Assembly: GCA_003427395.1 (NCBI GenBank) | Contig: BFEA01001013.1 | Coordinates: forward strand, 154,106-178,093 | From: Chara braunii | Lineage: Eukaryota > Streptophyta > Charophyceae > Charales > Characeae | Direction: 5' to 3' | Length of the DNA: 23,988 bases | Shown here: in pieces, positions 9,534-18,300 of the stretch | Position numbering within the stretch: position 1 is the stretch's first letter | Layout: each line of letters starts with the position of its first letter | Made by a program: the position numbers and the translations under genes | The notes under the pieces: model-generated | The model's input: the letters and a program-made list of their open reading frames with translations, nothing else | Told to the model about the DNA's origin: nothing | Databases searched by the model: none

Positions 9534-9890
9534 TCACTTAGGGCGGCGTGGCATGCTGGAAACAGGCCGGATAGGGCTCGTCGAGGCCTCAGGCCTTGCA
9601 TTCCCTCCTCCATACTTCGATAGTCCTCTTAGAAGTTCAATCAATCTGGCGCTTCCTTTCTGCAATGACTTCTCATAATAAGTGACAATCTGAGGGGTTG
9701 TCTGCATTAGTTCCTCTCTTGTAAACCACCTGTCCTCTTCCGGATCCGTGTGATGTCTGAAGCGTACATGGGACTGGAGCTTCAGCGTTGGAGGTCGTCC
9801 CTTGCCAGTTGGTTTCGGCATCGACAATTCCCTATGATCCACAATGCCGTCGATGTTGACTTCTCATCTGCGCTCTGAGCCTTCCATATC
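9534..9890 (-). pseudogene. Detached C-terminal tail of a Ty3/gypsy pol (chromodomain-like)
   Basis: On the minus strand the frame holds DMEG, then IDGIVD, then PEEDRWFTREEL, and closes at 9534. The same ordered words (DMDG, IDGIVD, PEDDRWFTRTEL) form the C-terminus of the pol at 21820-23796. In the best 28-residue block 15 positions are identical by eye. In chromoviruses this position, after the integrase GPF/Y module, carries a chromodomain that guides insertion into chromatin. Everything of pol before DMEG is absent and gag sequence adjoins directly, so the tail lies next to gag through an internal deletion. One TGA sits between DMEG and IDGIVD, and the tail is in a different phase from the zinc-knuckle segment, so it is not readable as one protein now. 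Confidence 0.8.
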
Positions 9891-11438
9891 GAGGGTAGGA
9901 AGGGCACAAGTTTCCCTTCATCCGCCCAGATCACATACTTCCTATCATCCAATTCAATGATACCTTCCTTTAAAGCATCCAACATTGTCTGGCAATCCCT
10001 CTTCCTGTGGTCCTCGTCCCCACAGTACATACATGCCTTATCATTCCAGGTCCGCCTTGGACTAGGATCTCCTTTCTCCCGGCCTTCTGGCCACGGAGCG
10101 GACCGAGCCGGAGGCTCCTCTTTCTTCAAACTGTTATTTTGCAACTTTTCCACTGCCGCCTTTAAAACTTCTCTCTTTTGCCATTTCCTCCTCTCGTCTT
10201 TCGAGTCTCTTAGCCTCTATCTCATCCTTTGGCTTCCACCTGTTATCTTTAGTGTTGGACCACTTGGAGGTTCCCCACTCTCCATCGTTCCTTTTCCAGT
10301 CCCCTTGGGATCCTTTCCTCCGCTCGCCGTCGCCCCTATCAAACTCTCCTCTCCTAGGCGAGCTTGTAATATCCTTTCCTTCAATTTTTGGCCTCTTATC
10401 GTCACATTCATGCCTTCCTCCTCCCCCTCCCGTAGTCACTCCTTTTCCTAGGTTATCGATTATGAGGTGTGCTTTTGCACTTTGCCCTTCCGTATCGTGA
10501 GCCAGGACTTTGACTTGGCTAAACGTCACCTTAGAGGGAAGATCCCGTACAATGTTGTCACACTTTTCTTGCGACAGAAATCCTAGGAATATTCCGCACC
10601 TCTCGAGCTCTCTCATGAACCCCCCTTCTACCAATGGGTTCGAGGCCTTTTCATATCTCCTCGCAAACGCTATCAAACTTTCCTCCTCCTCCCTTTTCAT
10701 TTCTTTCAGATCTTCTACCGACTAGGAGACCTCGTCACAAGCGAAGATTCTAGTGACTTTTTCCCTAAACGTCAGCCAACGACCACTGTCTGGAATAGCG
10801 TCGCTCACTTCTCGATCTATCTTTGGGGCCGTATGGTGGAGGAAGCTTACAATCATTTCCTGATCACTCCACTCCGCCCTCATTCCGAGTACCTCCCTGT
10901 CATCCAGGAACTTGGAGACGTTCTTCCCTGTAAAGATCGTCTGGATCCCGGACAACGCCGGTGACTGGTACGCCGGGGTTCCAAGGAAAGGAAACACATA
11001 GGAACCCGGCGCGTACGCCATAGAGTAAGGGCTCCTTCTACAAGGCTCGCTTGGGGTCCCTCTATAAGGTTCCCTTATTCCGGCATCCGTAAACCTCGCT
11101 ACTCTGGCTCTATTCAAAACCTCTTTCCTCCAGCCCTCACTCTTGGAGCTTCGCCCTTCGAGCTCTTTAGCGCGACTCTCTAAGTCTCTTAAAGCCCTTC
11201 TCAATTTCTCCGCGTCACTTGCTGCATCTATACCCATTTTCTTGTCTGGGCTACTCGTCCTTGATTCTTGTGTTTTTACGACTTCCCTTAGCGAAGTCAA
11301 ATAAGCCCCTTCAGCATCCATCTCTCCCAACTAACTTTCGGATGCTCGGCTCAAGGCAATTAAGATTCTCTCGATCGAGCCCTCCAATATTTCTTGTAAA
11401 GCCTCAAAGTAAGCGTCTTCTCCTTCAACTCTAACAAC
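9891..11438 (-). pseudogene. gag: Ty3/gypsy-type gag, decayed
   Basis: Gag forms the capsid and nucleocapsid of the retrotransposon particle and binds its RNA. The minus-strand parts, in order, are a Glu/Leu-rich N-terminus (11438-11343), a coiled-coil-like stretch and a capsid-like region (11330-10722), a second helical region ending in a basic Lys/Arg/Glu-rich linker (10700-10134), and a zinc knuckle. The knuckle is C-x2-C-x4-H-x4-C at 9992-10033 (CMYCGDEDHRKRDC), the nucleocapsid signature. The first three parts share one phase, broken only by TAG at 11340-11342 and TAG at 10722-10724. The knuckle segment is shifted by one near 10160-10175, in an AAAAGAGAGAAG context where a single-base indel would rejoin it. 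Directly 3' comes the pol tail with no protease or reverse transcriptase. Upstream, the frame at 11439-11840 is in the same phase, separated by a single TGA, so this gag may have had a longer N-terminus. Confidence 0.8.
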
Positions 11439-11840
11439 TCAAGCAGTGGTTAGTACAACCTTTGAATAGTGCGAGTTAGCCTCCAGAGTTCTTAACGAGA
11501 CCCCGTCCACTATGTCGTTGGAAAACTCTTCGGGCTCCTCAACGTCTTCCTTTAATCTTATTTTTGGCTCAACTATGGTCTCTCTCCATTCCCTGTAAAA
11601 CTCCTCTCCTTCAAAGGGTATCGTGTGAATCTCGATCTTGGCTAATCGAAGCTCGTCGGCCGCTTTCCAGATAGCGCATATCCCAGCTTCGCTAACAACT
11701 TTCCTAGTAGATTCCGCCTCCTCCTCCTGGCTCAATCTTTCGTCATCTATCACTTCTACTCTCGCTCGCACCAAAGACCCTTCTATCTTCGCTCCTCCTA
11801 CAAGCTGATATTTCCTGGCCACCCTTCTGGTACTAGCCAT
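11439..11840 (-). pseudogene. Unknown Glu-rich segment immediately upstream of gag
   Basis: A 133-codon frame, rich in Glu, Arg and Val, with a charged middle (DDERLSQEEEAESTRKVVSE) and a Trp-containing part near residues 80-90. I do not recognise it. It ends in TGA at 11439-11441. The following codons continue in the same phase into the gag N-terminus, so the two were probably one polypeptide separated by one nonsense mutation. Around residues 46-74 it loosely resembles residues 35-60 of the frame at 12940-13290 (RKV, SE, then a helical stretch). That match is weak. Confidence 0.5.
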
Positions 11841-12012
11841 TCCTCTCTCTAGTCTCTCTACGGATCTCTCTTATTCTCCTTGCCAGAAACTCTTCTCTCC
11901 AGTTTATTATTTTTTCCCTCTTTTTGTAGATCCGAGCTAATTCCTGCACCCTCTCCTCAAGCGCAAGGAGCTCCTGTTCATTGGTAGAACTGCACCACTC
12001 CTCGTGGCTACA
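11820..12012 (-). pseudogene. Coiled-coil-like coding stretch beside the palindrome
   Basis: The minus strand from about 12012 to 11841 is open for roughly 55 codons with strongly helical, charged composition: ELLALEERVQELARIYKKRE, then NWREEFLARRIREIRRE, ending at TAG. It lacks an ATG and overlaps the start of the next frame downstream in a different phase, so a frameshift separates them. It resembles the charged N-terminal part of the 13238-13741 frame (EKFLSR there, EEFLAR here), so it may be the N-terminal part of another unit of the same array. Function unknown. Confidence 0.4.
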
Positions 12013-12077
12013 AGGAGTGGTGTGGTTCTACCAATGAACAGGAGCTCCTTGCGCTTGAGGAGAGGGTGGAGGAATTA
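11938..12077. repeat. Near-perfect 65-bp inverted repeat (palindrome)
   Basis: Left arm 11938-12002 and right arm 12013-12077 are reverse complements with three mismatches in 65, around a 10-base centre. The left arm read on the minus strand and the right arm read on the plus strand both encode the same Glu/Leu-rich peptide (STNEQELLALEERV), so a piece of coding sequence was duplicated in inverted orientation. It may have arisen by template switching, double-strand-break repair or fold-back, or as an artefact of library or assembly. Just beyond it, 12108-12121 (GATCTAAGTAGATC) is another small palindrome. Confidence 0.97.
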
Positions 12078-12155
12078 TCCACTAACTCCACTACTTTATC
12101 GTTATTGGATCTAAGTAGATCTCAATAAGTGAGTTGACCTTCTCGTCGCTTCCTC

Positions 12156-12401
12156 TCACGCGTGGGATCGTGCCTCTTGGACCGTCTCTTCCTTTTGCAC
12201 CTCGCACTTTAGCCATCCCTGCGACCAGACCATTACATCATAAGTTATCCTCCTCTCTGCTTCTACTAGCGTAAGGAGCCTAGGTCGCTCTCGATCAATC
12301 GCATCCTCGGCCAGACGTCGACAGCTCCATTCGTCTAGTGACCTAGTCGACCTAACTCGAATGACCGATGTCACTCTACCAGCGAAGGACACCCTATTCA
12401 C
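12156..12401 (-). pseudogene. Fourth, degenerate copy of the unknown YD/CW domain
   Basis: An 81-codon frame starting at GTG after an upstream TGA. Residues 4-16 (VSFAGRVTSVIRV) align without gaps to VRFLGTGVYDVRI of the 13238-13741 frame. WSC and then LAEDAIDRERPRLL match GRCWERAREVVEDERDRLL after a four-residue deletion. The YD pair itself is lost. The frame is in phase with the 12489-12989 copy and with the 11439-11840 frame. Function unknown. Confidence 0.5.
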
Positions 12402-12488
12402 TTTTTCTCCTCCTCAGTCACTGATCCCGGCATCACTTCCTGTCTCGGTCTTCCTCTCGGTAGTGCTACTGCTCGTGTCAGTCTGAGT

Positions 12489-12989
12489 CTAAGTAGTGCT
12501 ATTGTCGATCGACCGACTGTCTTTAATTCTCCGTGCAAAATCTATTATTGCGTCCCATCTATTCCTTCGGAGTGCCGTCGAGCTTGGCTGAGGTTTCGAC
12601 ATTCCTAGGAAAGGCACAACCTCCGTACTCCAGACGTGGGTCTCACCCTTCCTCTCCAATCTCCTTTTTTCTTCCAGAACGATGTGAGCAACTCGCTCCC
12701 AACAACTCCCATACCATCGTTCTCTATATCTAACCTTTGGGACATAGATTCGAGTATCATACTCACTGAGGTCAAGGAAGTAGCACGTTATCACGTAGAG
12801 ACTATCGTGCTCAAGGTCAAGTTCCTTCAGAGCCTCATATCTTGCAATCACATAAGGGAATGCCGCCTCCTTGTAGGATAATGAGTTTAAGGAATCTAGA
12901 AGCCTCCTGTTCTCCTCGTTACTTAACCTTCCCGCTACCCTACTCCGGGGAAACCAAGGTTGGAAGGCCTCTGTCATCTCTAATCTCAT
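12489..12989 (-). CDS. Unknown protein with YD/CWER domain, copy C
   Basis: A 166-codon open frame with protein-like composition and no recognised family. The N-terminal 40 residues are charged, followed by FPYV (44-47), YV (65-66), F71, YD (77-78), IY (81-82), GSCWER (94-99), a charged helix (LEEKRRLERKGE) and WST (120-122), ending in a W-D-x-I-I-D-F block. The spacing of YV, F, YD, IY and C is identical in copies A and B, so the three are paralogues. It overlaps the preceding frame by 50 bases in a different phase and is in phase with the copies and gag downstream. This suggests a once longer polyprotein cut by frameshift. The start is the first ATG and may not be real. Confidence 0.5.
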   Translation of the reverse strand: MRLEMTEAFQPWFPRSRVAGRLSNEENRRLLDSLNSLSYKEAAFPYVIARYEALKELDLEHDSLYVITCYFLDLSEYDTRIYVPKVRYRERWYGSCWERVAHIVLEEKRRLERKGETHVWSTEVVPFLGMSKPQPSSTALRRNRWDAIIDFARRIKDSRSIDNSTT

Positions 12990-13290
12990 GTTCGCCTTCT
13001 ACCTCGAATAGGCCTGTGTCGAAATATAGCTCGCCCTTTTGCTCATTCAAACAAGCAGCTCCTCTCCTTATCTCAATTCCCCCGGTTTCGGAACACCTTA
13101 CCCTCCTACAGATCGAGGTCCCTAACATACATAGATCTTCCTTGGACCATGCCCTCAAGAGTCGGTACAAACCCTCGGATACCTTCCTCTCGAGCTCCCA
13201 TCCTCGCCCTTGCCGGATTATGTTTCCTTCTCCAGGTCTATGGCCTTCCCCTTTTGCCATCGGTGGACCAGTAACGTAAGACAAATTCAA
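12940..13290 (-). CDS. Unknown protein segment between copies B and C
   Basis: A 116-codon frame opening at TTG, so the start is doubtful. It overlaps copy B by 53 bases and copy C by 50 bases, both in other phases. Real independent genes would not normally sit like this. A single long reading frame with two indels explains it better. It holds a charged helical part (WELERKVSEGLYRLLRAWSK), three to four Cys, and an acidic end (FEVEGEHEIRDD). No family recognised. Confidence 0.4.
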   Translation of the reverse strand: MNLSYVTGPPMAKGEGHRPGEGNIIRQGRGWELERKVSEGLYRLLRAWSKEDLCMLGTSICRRVRCSETGGIEIRRGAACLNEQKGELYFDTGLFEVEGEHEIRDDRGLPTLVSPE

Positions 13291-13741
13291 CCATCACCTC
13301 TTGGCTCCCATCCCTCAACGCTTCATAGGGGACCGGAGGTTTTGGCAGACCCTCGAAGGTTTTTATCCTGGTACTCCAGAGGACATGCTCTCCAACCGAG
13401 AGTAACCTATCCCTCTCATCTTCTACCACTTCTCTCGCTCTTTCCCAACATCTGCCATAGACGAGGTCAATTTCCCTTTCTATTGGTAGGTAAATCCGCA
13501 CGTCGTACACCCCGGTCCCGAGGAATCGCACGCTCATTACATAAAGGCGGATCTGCTCCCAACCACTATCAACTGACTCGTATGTTTCAACCTCGTACGG
13601 GATCGGCTCTCTCCTTTCCAAGGAACTAAGTGCCGCATGAACAGTCTGAACTCTCTCTCTTGTCGGCCTATTTCTCGAGAGGAACTTCTCCCTTCTGGCT
13701 TCCAACTCTTCACTCGAGATCCATCCTTGTTTTCTCATCAC
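13238..13741 (-). CDS. Unknown protein with YD/CWER domain, copy B
   Basis: A 167-codon open frame. Residues 10-45 are charged and probably helical (SSEELEARREKFLSR). The domain follows: IPYEVETY (47-54), YV (67-68), F73, GTGVYD (75-80), IY (83-84), YGRCWER (95-101), a charged helix, WST (122-124), a Pro-rich turn (LPKPPVPYE), and a hydrophobic end (VMVEFVLRYW). It is the best preserved copy. It lies in the same phase as copy A, separated by only TAG, two codons and TAA. There is no signal peptide, membrane span or known catalytic motif that I can see. It could be part of an extended gag polyprotein or an accessory protein of the element; I cannot assign a function. Confidence 0.5.
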   Translation of the reverse strand: MMRKQGWISSEELEARREKFLSRNRPTRERVQTVHAALSSLERREPIPYEVETYESVDSGWEQIRLYVMSVRFLGTGVYDVRIYLPIEREIDLVYGRCWERAREVVEDERDRLLSVGEHVLWSTRIKTFEGLPKPPVPYEALRDGSQEVMVEFVLRYWSTDGKRGRP

Positions 13742-13750
13742 TTACCTCCT

Positions 13751-14116
13751 CTAGCATCTTGCTCTGAGTGCCATGCGTATCAAGGGCTCCCAGTTACTCC
13801 CACCGAGGTAGCTGTTAGGGATTGGCGGGCTAGGCACATCGTCGTTCTCTCTAGGCTTTATATTCAGGTTAACTTTCCTCCCTTCTCTCTCTAGTTTGTC
13901 CTTGTAAGCATAGGGTATTGTTTCAGCCCAATTCCTACAACCCCAGAGGGCACGTGTCAGCCTCCTTCCTCTTCGATTGTAGAACCCTATATCGTACTCT
14001 CCCGTTTCCACAAACTTAACCACCAGCACATAAACTTTCTCCTTTAGTTCTACGTTCACTATGGCGGTGTAGTACTCGATCACATATGGGAAAGGCCCCC
14101 CTAGGGTCAGAGGAGT
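13751..14116 (-). pseudogene. Unknown protein with YD/CW domain, copy A
   Basis: Open from after TAG at 14117-14119 to TAG at 13751-13753. There is no ATG near the front; the first possible start is a GTG at 14083. The domain shows GPFPYVIEYY, then YV, F, ETGEYD, FY and WGC with the same residue spacing as copies B and C. A charged helix (KDKLEREGRK), a Pro-rich stretch and LGGSNWEPLIRMAL follow. It is in phase with copy B downstream and with the decayed frame upstream (14120-15118), so the frame persists across several stop codons. It lacks the WER after the Cys that B and C share. Function unknown. Confidence 0.5.
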
Positions 14117-14119
14117 CTA

Positions 14120-15118
14120 ATCTCGTAGCAAGTCTTCTATAGTCGGGTCGCTGGATGATGGCAGCCCCCAGTTCACCCTTCCCAGCTAACTCTGTTCGTC
14201 AAGAGCTTAGTCATGTCTAGAGTTCATTCGGACCCCCAGCCTTGGCCACCGTCCTTCGGCATGGTCCTCTATCTCATCGACACTCCTAAAATATCCCACT
14301 CTTTCCTCGGGGAAGTCACATAAGTCCTCCCATAACTCGGGCTCGTCCCTCGCTGCTTCTCACTTGGCTTCGTCTTCCTCGTTTTGCTCCCCCTCGTTTT
14401 GCTCCCCCTCGTTTTGCTCCCCCTCGTTTTGCTCCCCCTCATTTTGCTTCCCCTCGTTTTGCTCCCCCTCGTCTTCGAGATCTCCTAATCTCCTATAATG
14501 TGAGCGCAATTCGAAGAACCCGATGAGCGCCCTCTCCCTAACAAATGGGTCGTAATCCCCGGTCCCGTATAACTCTGCTATTCCTGCCAGATGGCTCAAC
14601 GGTTCCCGCAGGGCTCTATCAAGCGTGGACCAGAACCCAGACGGCTGCTCCTGCGTCGGTGCCTCTCACGAGTTCGTGGGTGAGGCTGCCCTAATCAACT
14701 CCACTAGCTACAAGGCCGCTTCACCAAACCTAGGCCCGTCCTTCCACAGGGCGTAGTACGCGTGATGCTTGCCGCTATTTCTTAAGAGACCTTGGATCTC
14801 CAAAAAGGCGCAATGGATCCAAATTAGACTGTCAAGGCCCCCTAGGAACCCTTCCAAGACAAAAATCGGAACGGGCAATCTCAGAGCCTCTTCCGGCTGC
14901 GGTAGGAACCCTCCTCTCGCTAGACGGAGAGAGACCACAGTAGACTGAAAATCCCTATCGCAACAACGCTCCTTTCCTCGGAGCTTTTCCTCCGAGCGGA
15001 CTGTTAGGCTGATAGCTGCAAAGCTAGGCACAAGGCACCAGCAACACCACACGACACACAGGAAAGCACGGTCAGCGGATGGCAACACGGCAGTGAAACA
15101 ACAAAGCGCACCACACAC
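14120..15118 (-). pseudogene. Decayed upstream part of the same reading frame
   Basis: One phase reads through about 330 codons of protein-like sequence, interrupted by TAG 14708-14710, TGA 14666-14668, TGA 14360-14362, TAA 14207-14209 and TAG 14186-14188, with no frameshift. The most protein-like parts are IWIHCAFLEIQGLLRNSGKH followed by a Trp/Gly segment near 14720-14830, DRALREPLSHLAGIAEL near 14600, and RERALIGFFELRSHYRR near 14520. An acidic EGEQN repeat follows, and then an end block (LGRVNWG) that resembles LGGSNWE at the end of copy A. The first ~100 codons (Cys/Val-rich) are doubtful. No family recognised. Confidence 0.4.
14376..14471 (-). repeat. 15-bp in-frame tandem repeat encoding EGEQN
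   Basis: About 6.5 copies of a 15-bp unit, GAGGGGGAGCAAAAC on the minus strand, encode repeated Glu-Gly-Glu-Gln-Asn, with one Lys variant. The unit length is a multiple of three and stays in the long frame. The near identity of copies shows recent expansion, later than the stop codons around it may suggest. Such acidic low-complexity linkers are common in gag-like proteins. Confidence 0.93.
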
Positions 15119-15284
15119 TGCTTTGCACCCAAATAGCCCGGCCTTACCGCTCGATTGAACGCACTAGCCACCAGACAAGTCGCTTCCTCGTACTGCAAAT
15201 GAACGACACTCCGGCCAAATGGCAAGCTTTCAACTTCGCAACTGTTGTTCGTCGTTATCAAACAACTGCCCATATACATGAGGT

Positions 15285-15352
15285 CGAAGGGAGCTGAGCC
15301 CGAAACCTCCTGATTGCCTACTCGAATGCCTTATCAATTGGGCTGAGCCAAC
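15285..15352 (-). ncRNA. tRNA-like fragment, possibly a SINE head
   Basis: Read on the minus strand, TGGCTCAGCCCAATTGATAA (15350-15331) resembles a D-arm/A box. About 50 bases later GGGCTCAGCTCCC resembles a T-arm with a three-pair stem and a seven-base loop, although the B box differs from GGTTCGANTCC at several places. Between them, GCATTCGAGTAGGCAATC sits where an anticodon arm would be. No acceptor stem pairs. It is too divergent to be a gene. It could be a degraded tRNA-derived repeat, but chance is not excluded. Confidence 0.3.
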
Positions 15353-18300
15353 GGATTCAAGCTTCACATCTGCAGTTCGATACTTTCACGTACGGTGTCC
15401 GTTTCCAACCAGCGTGCCCAAAGGAATCGAAGTAGACCTGCCGTTGGTACGTGGGTATACACCCAACAAAAAATCGTCTAGTTTAGCCGTAGACTGATAC
15501 TGTAACGGGCAAATGCCTCACACTAGGAAGGTAACAGTGAGAATCGATCTGATGGAGCAACGACCATGATTGCAGTAATCTCGGGGTCTTCCACTGGCAC
15601 GGGGCTAGACGTACTTCTCAGGATGAGCCACACAACGGCCACGCAGGCATGCCAGTGCCTCCTGACTCCGCGGTTAGCTTCAAGCTTTTCCCAGTTCTTG
15701 TCTTACTCTACATGCAGAAGCCAAGATGAACTCCCTCCTAATATACGGCTAGGCACATCGACTGCTTCCCCATGCGCAGCTTGCATCACTAAAACGAGCA
15801 AAATCAGAAATGAATTGTTCAACAGAAACTGGAAATATTCATTTGCCAGTAAGCAAGTCTCCAACTTTGCGGCTCTATTTATGACCTCTTGTAGATTCTC
15901 GTAAGGTAGCCAAGTACCCCGAAGCCGTCACGACCACGCCCGTTGCTGGAGTGAGCCTTCCGCTAGATCATGGAAATACACACTGCTTTGCACCCACAGA
16001 TACAAAGAGAGAACGAGGCTACTTGCGTCGTTAAGATGAGCGAACTGGTGATGAACTTTCCACTACAACGGGGGCAGATACGTCGCCATATTTCTACCTG
16101 GTTACGGCTCCCCCTGGACTGATACCCGGGGCATACCCAAATTAGTCCCTCCCGGCCTGTCTCTGACCGTCATCACGGTCCACACGACCGTCGAGTGGCA
16201 AACAGGTAAGTCTTTTTCTATCTCTCCAATCCCTAAAGAACCAGGCCGAGAGCTCAACCTGATGAGTATAAGAGCGTAATAGGATCGAGACCTGTCGACT
16301 TCCTCATATCAAACGCACCTGCGCGTTCATGGCAATCGTGACCACATGACCACCAGCAGGGGGTAGCTACGGGCAGTACGATGGCGAAAGCTTGACCACG
16401 AAGATGGCAACCAAAACGAGTACTCAGCGATCATCTTGCCGAAAAAAGGTAAAAGGACTACAACGCTCTGACCGAGCGGCTCCATGTCGATGAAGGACAC
16501 GATCACCATGGCACGTGAGGAATGGCGATCGTGTTAGTGGCACGAAAGTGCACTGCTACTCGCCTACTCCTTGTACTCACCAGTTGTGCTAGAGAGGATC
16601 GAACCTGTTGTTCGAGCCACCGTGAGATACATCATTCCTTTTTCACTTATGCACAGCGCAGTCCCTACATCCCATATCGTGAAATCCGATGCTCCAACCC
16701 AAAATCCGGCGCCCCCATTTGATGCACAATGGTTCAAAACCTCCAATTTGCATTTTATCTCAGTCGATTCCGTGAAGGAACGAAGGAGACACGGGCTTTT
16801 AACCTTCTTCCTCGACTCTCTTCATAGCTCTGCGTGGTCGCCTTTCCTTATACCGACCAACTCACTAACCGTCTACAAAATCTAATCCCACCAGCGGGTT
16901 CGCCAGGTCACATTTGTCGAAACTAACACCGCCACTAAACTCGCCTTGCCCAAAAACCCCTAGTCCGTGTTTCTTCCGGCTCGATTTCGTCCCGAAATGA
17001 GCAGGCTACGCTTTCTCCCTTCCGCCATGCTCACCCCTCTCCGACAGCTTGTGCCCATAGGATGGCGCCGTAGCCCTGCTATCTAAGACTTCTCCGACTA
17101 GAAGTTAGCCACCAGGTATTTCGATCGGTCTCTCGGCTCATGCCCGACGAACGACCTGTTCCGAGCTTCTCTCGACAACTCCGCTCGAGTAGAACTCCAA
17201 CCCCATCGCGTTTCCCCATGGGCAAACCCTAGATTACTAGCGGAGTCGAGGGCGCGGCCTGCTCACAAGGCCTAGGAGTGAGCCTGTGTGGTTCAGTCCC
17301 GGCGCCTATCTTGGTGGCAGTAGCAAATTTGTCCGATGGGAACTCCGACGACCGAAGTGGACAGGAGTTTCCATGTGACCGATCACGAGGTAAAGAGGCA
17401 TTGCCTCACTGCGGGGCACAGGCACAGTGACTGGCCCATGGGAGGCGCCTGGCCCAGATCGCCGGTGCCGGTTGGTGCCTGGCACGTATCGCCCTTGTTG
17501 GAGGCTTGAGCACGAGCGCGGCGGCCATGGGGCTTCCTGTGGATACAACACACCCCCACGCGGCCCCGCCGGACCCACAACATAGGCCACATGCATTCAC
17601 GTTGCTGGCCCTTTCGCCTCAAGTGCCGCTATGAATTCAACCTCGGGTGCGCCCTATTTTCAGCCACGGCGCGGTATAGGACTTCCATCAGCACCCCGAC
17701 CATACGGACCCTGATGAATGCAACGCGCATTCAAGGTCCTTGACTGCCGTGACGGCCCTTAAATCCAGTGTCCCGTCCAGGTCAGCGGCACGCCGGGGCA
17801 TAAAAATAAAAGTAAAAATAAGACTCCATAATGAATTATTCAGAAAATGCCACCACCAATCGGACGCCGCCGATGGCAAAAACCACGGGGGATAGCCCTA
17901 CCGGGCCCTCGACCCCTCGGTCCCTTCGCGTTACCGTTGCTTCTGCGCCGTCGCCCCGCTGGCCGCGATCCCCGCACCTCCGTATCATGAGTGCAATGTC
18001 TTGACCTATAAGGCTAAGCCCAAGCTTGGAACCAACAGACGCTGAACCTCATATAAGGTGGTGCAGCCTAGTGCTTAGGACTGAAGAAATGCATTGGGCC
18101 TCACCTCCACCTACAACCAGGTGTGCGGCTGCCGAGCATCCACGCCGGCCTCCCCAAACTGTGTCGTGGCCGTCCTACACCATCCTGCATACCAGACCTG
18201 CCGCCGATCAAGTGCGGTGAACAAATGTCAACTTGTTAATCCTTAGTTTAGGTGGTAATAGAAACTAGGTCGGTTGACTATGCCGGCTTCATAATCAAAC

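Larger units (their letters stand above)
9534..15118 (-). mobile_element. Gag-only Ty3/gypsy-type element remnant with a large upstream coding region
   Basis: The minus strand holds coding-like sequence for most of 5.6 kb, in three blocks that each keep one phase (15118-13238, 12989-10134, then the shifted zinc-knuckle segment). Its order is unknown N-terminal part, paralogous domains, gag, pol tail. Plant genomes are known to hold non-autonomous LTR elements that keep gag and lose pol (for example the TR-GAG class). This element fits that idea, but no LTR pair, primer-binding site or polypurine tract could be recognised. The limits given are those of the coding-like part only. The 15118-11439 part might instead belong to a separate gene or element into which the gag unit inserted; shared phase with gag at 11439 argues for one unit. 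Confidence 0.55.

Noticed and set aside
14376-14471. CRISPR-like array of short repeats
   Set aside because: There are no spacers; it is a head-to-tail 15-bp tandem repeat inside a coding frame.
17233-17301. tRNA-like stretch with TAGCGGAG, a GGCCT/AGGCC five-pair stem with seven-base loop, and GGTTCAGTCCC
   Set aside because: The loop lacks U at position 33, the B box has several mismatches, and neither T stem nor acceptor stem pairs. Chance stems are frequent in GC-rich DNA.
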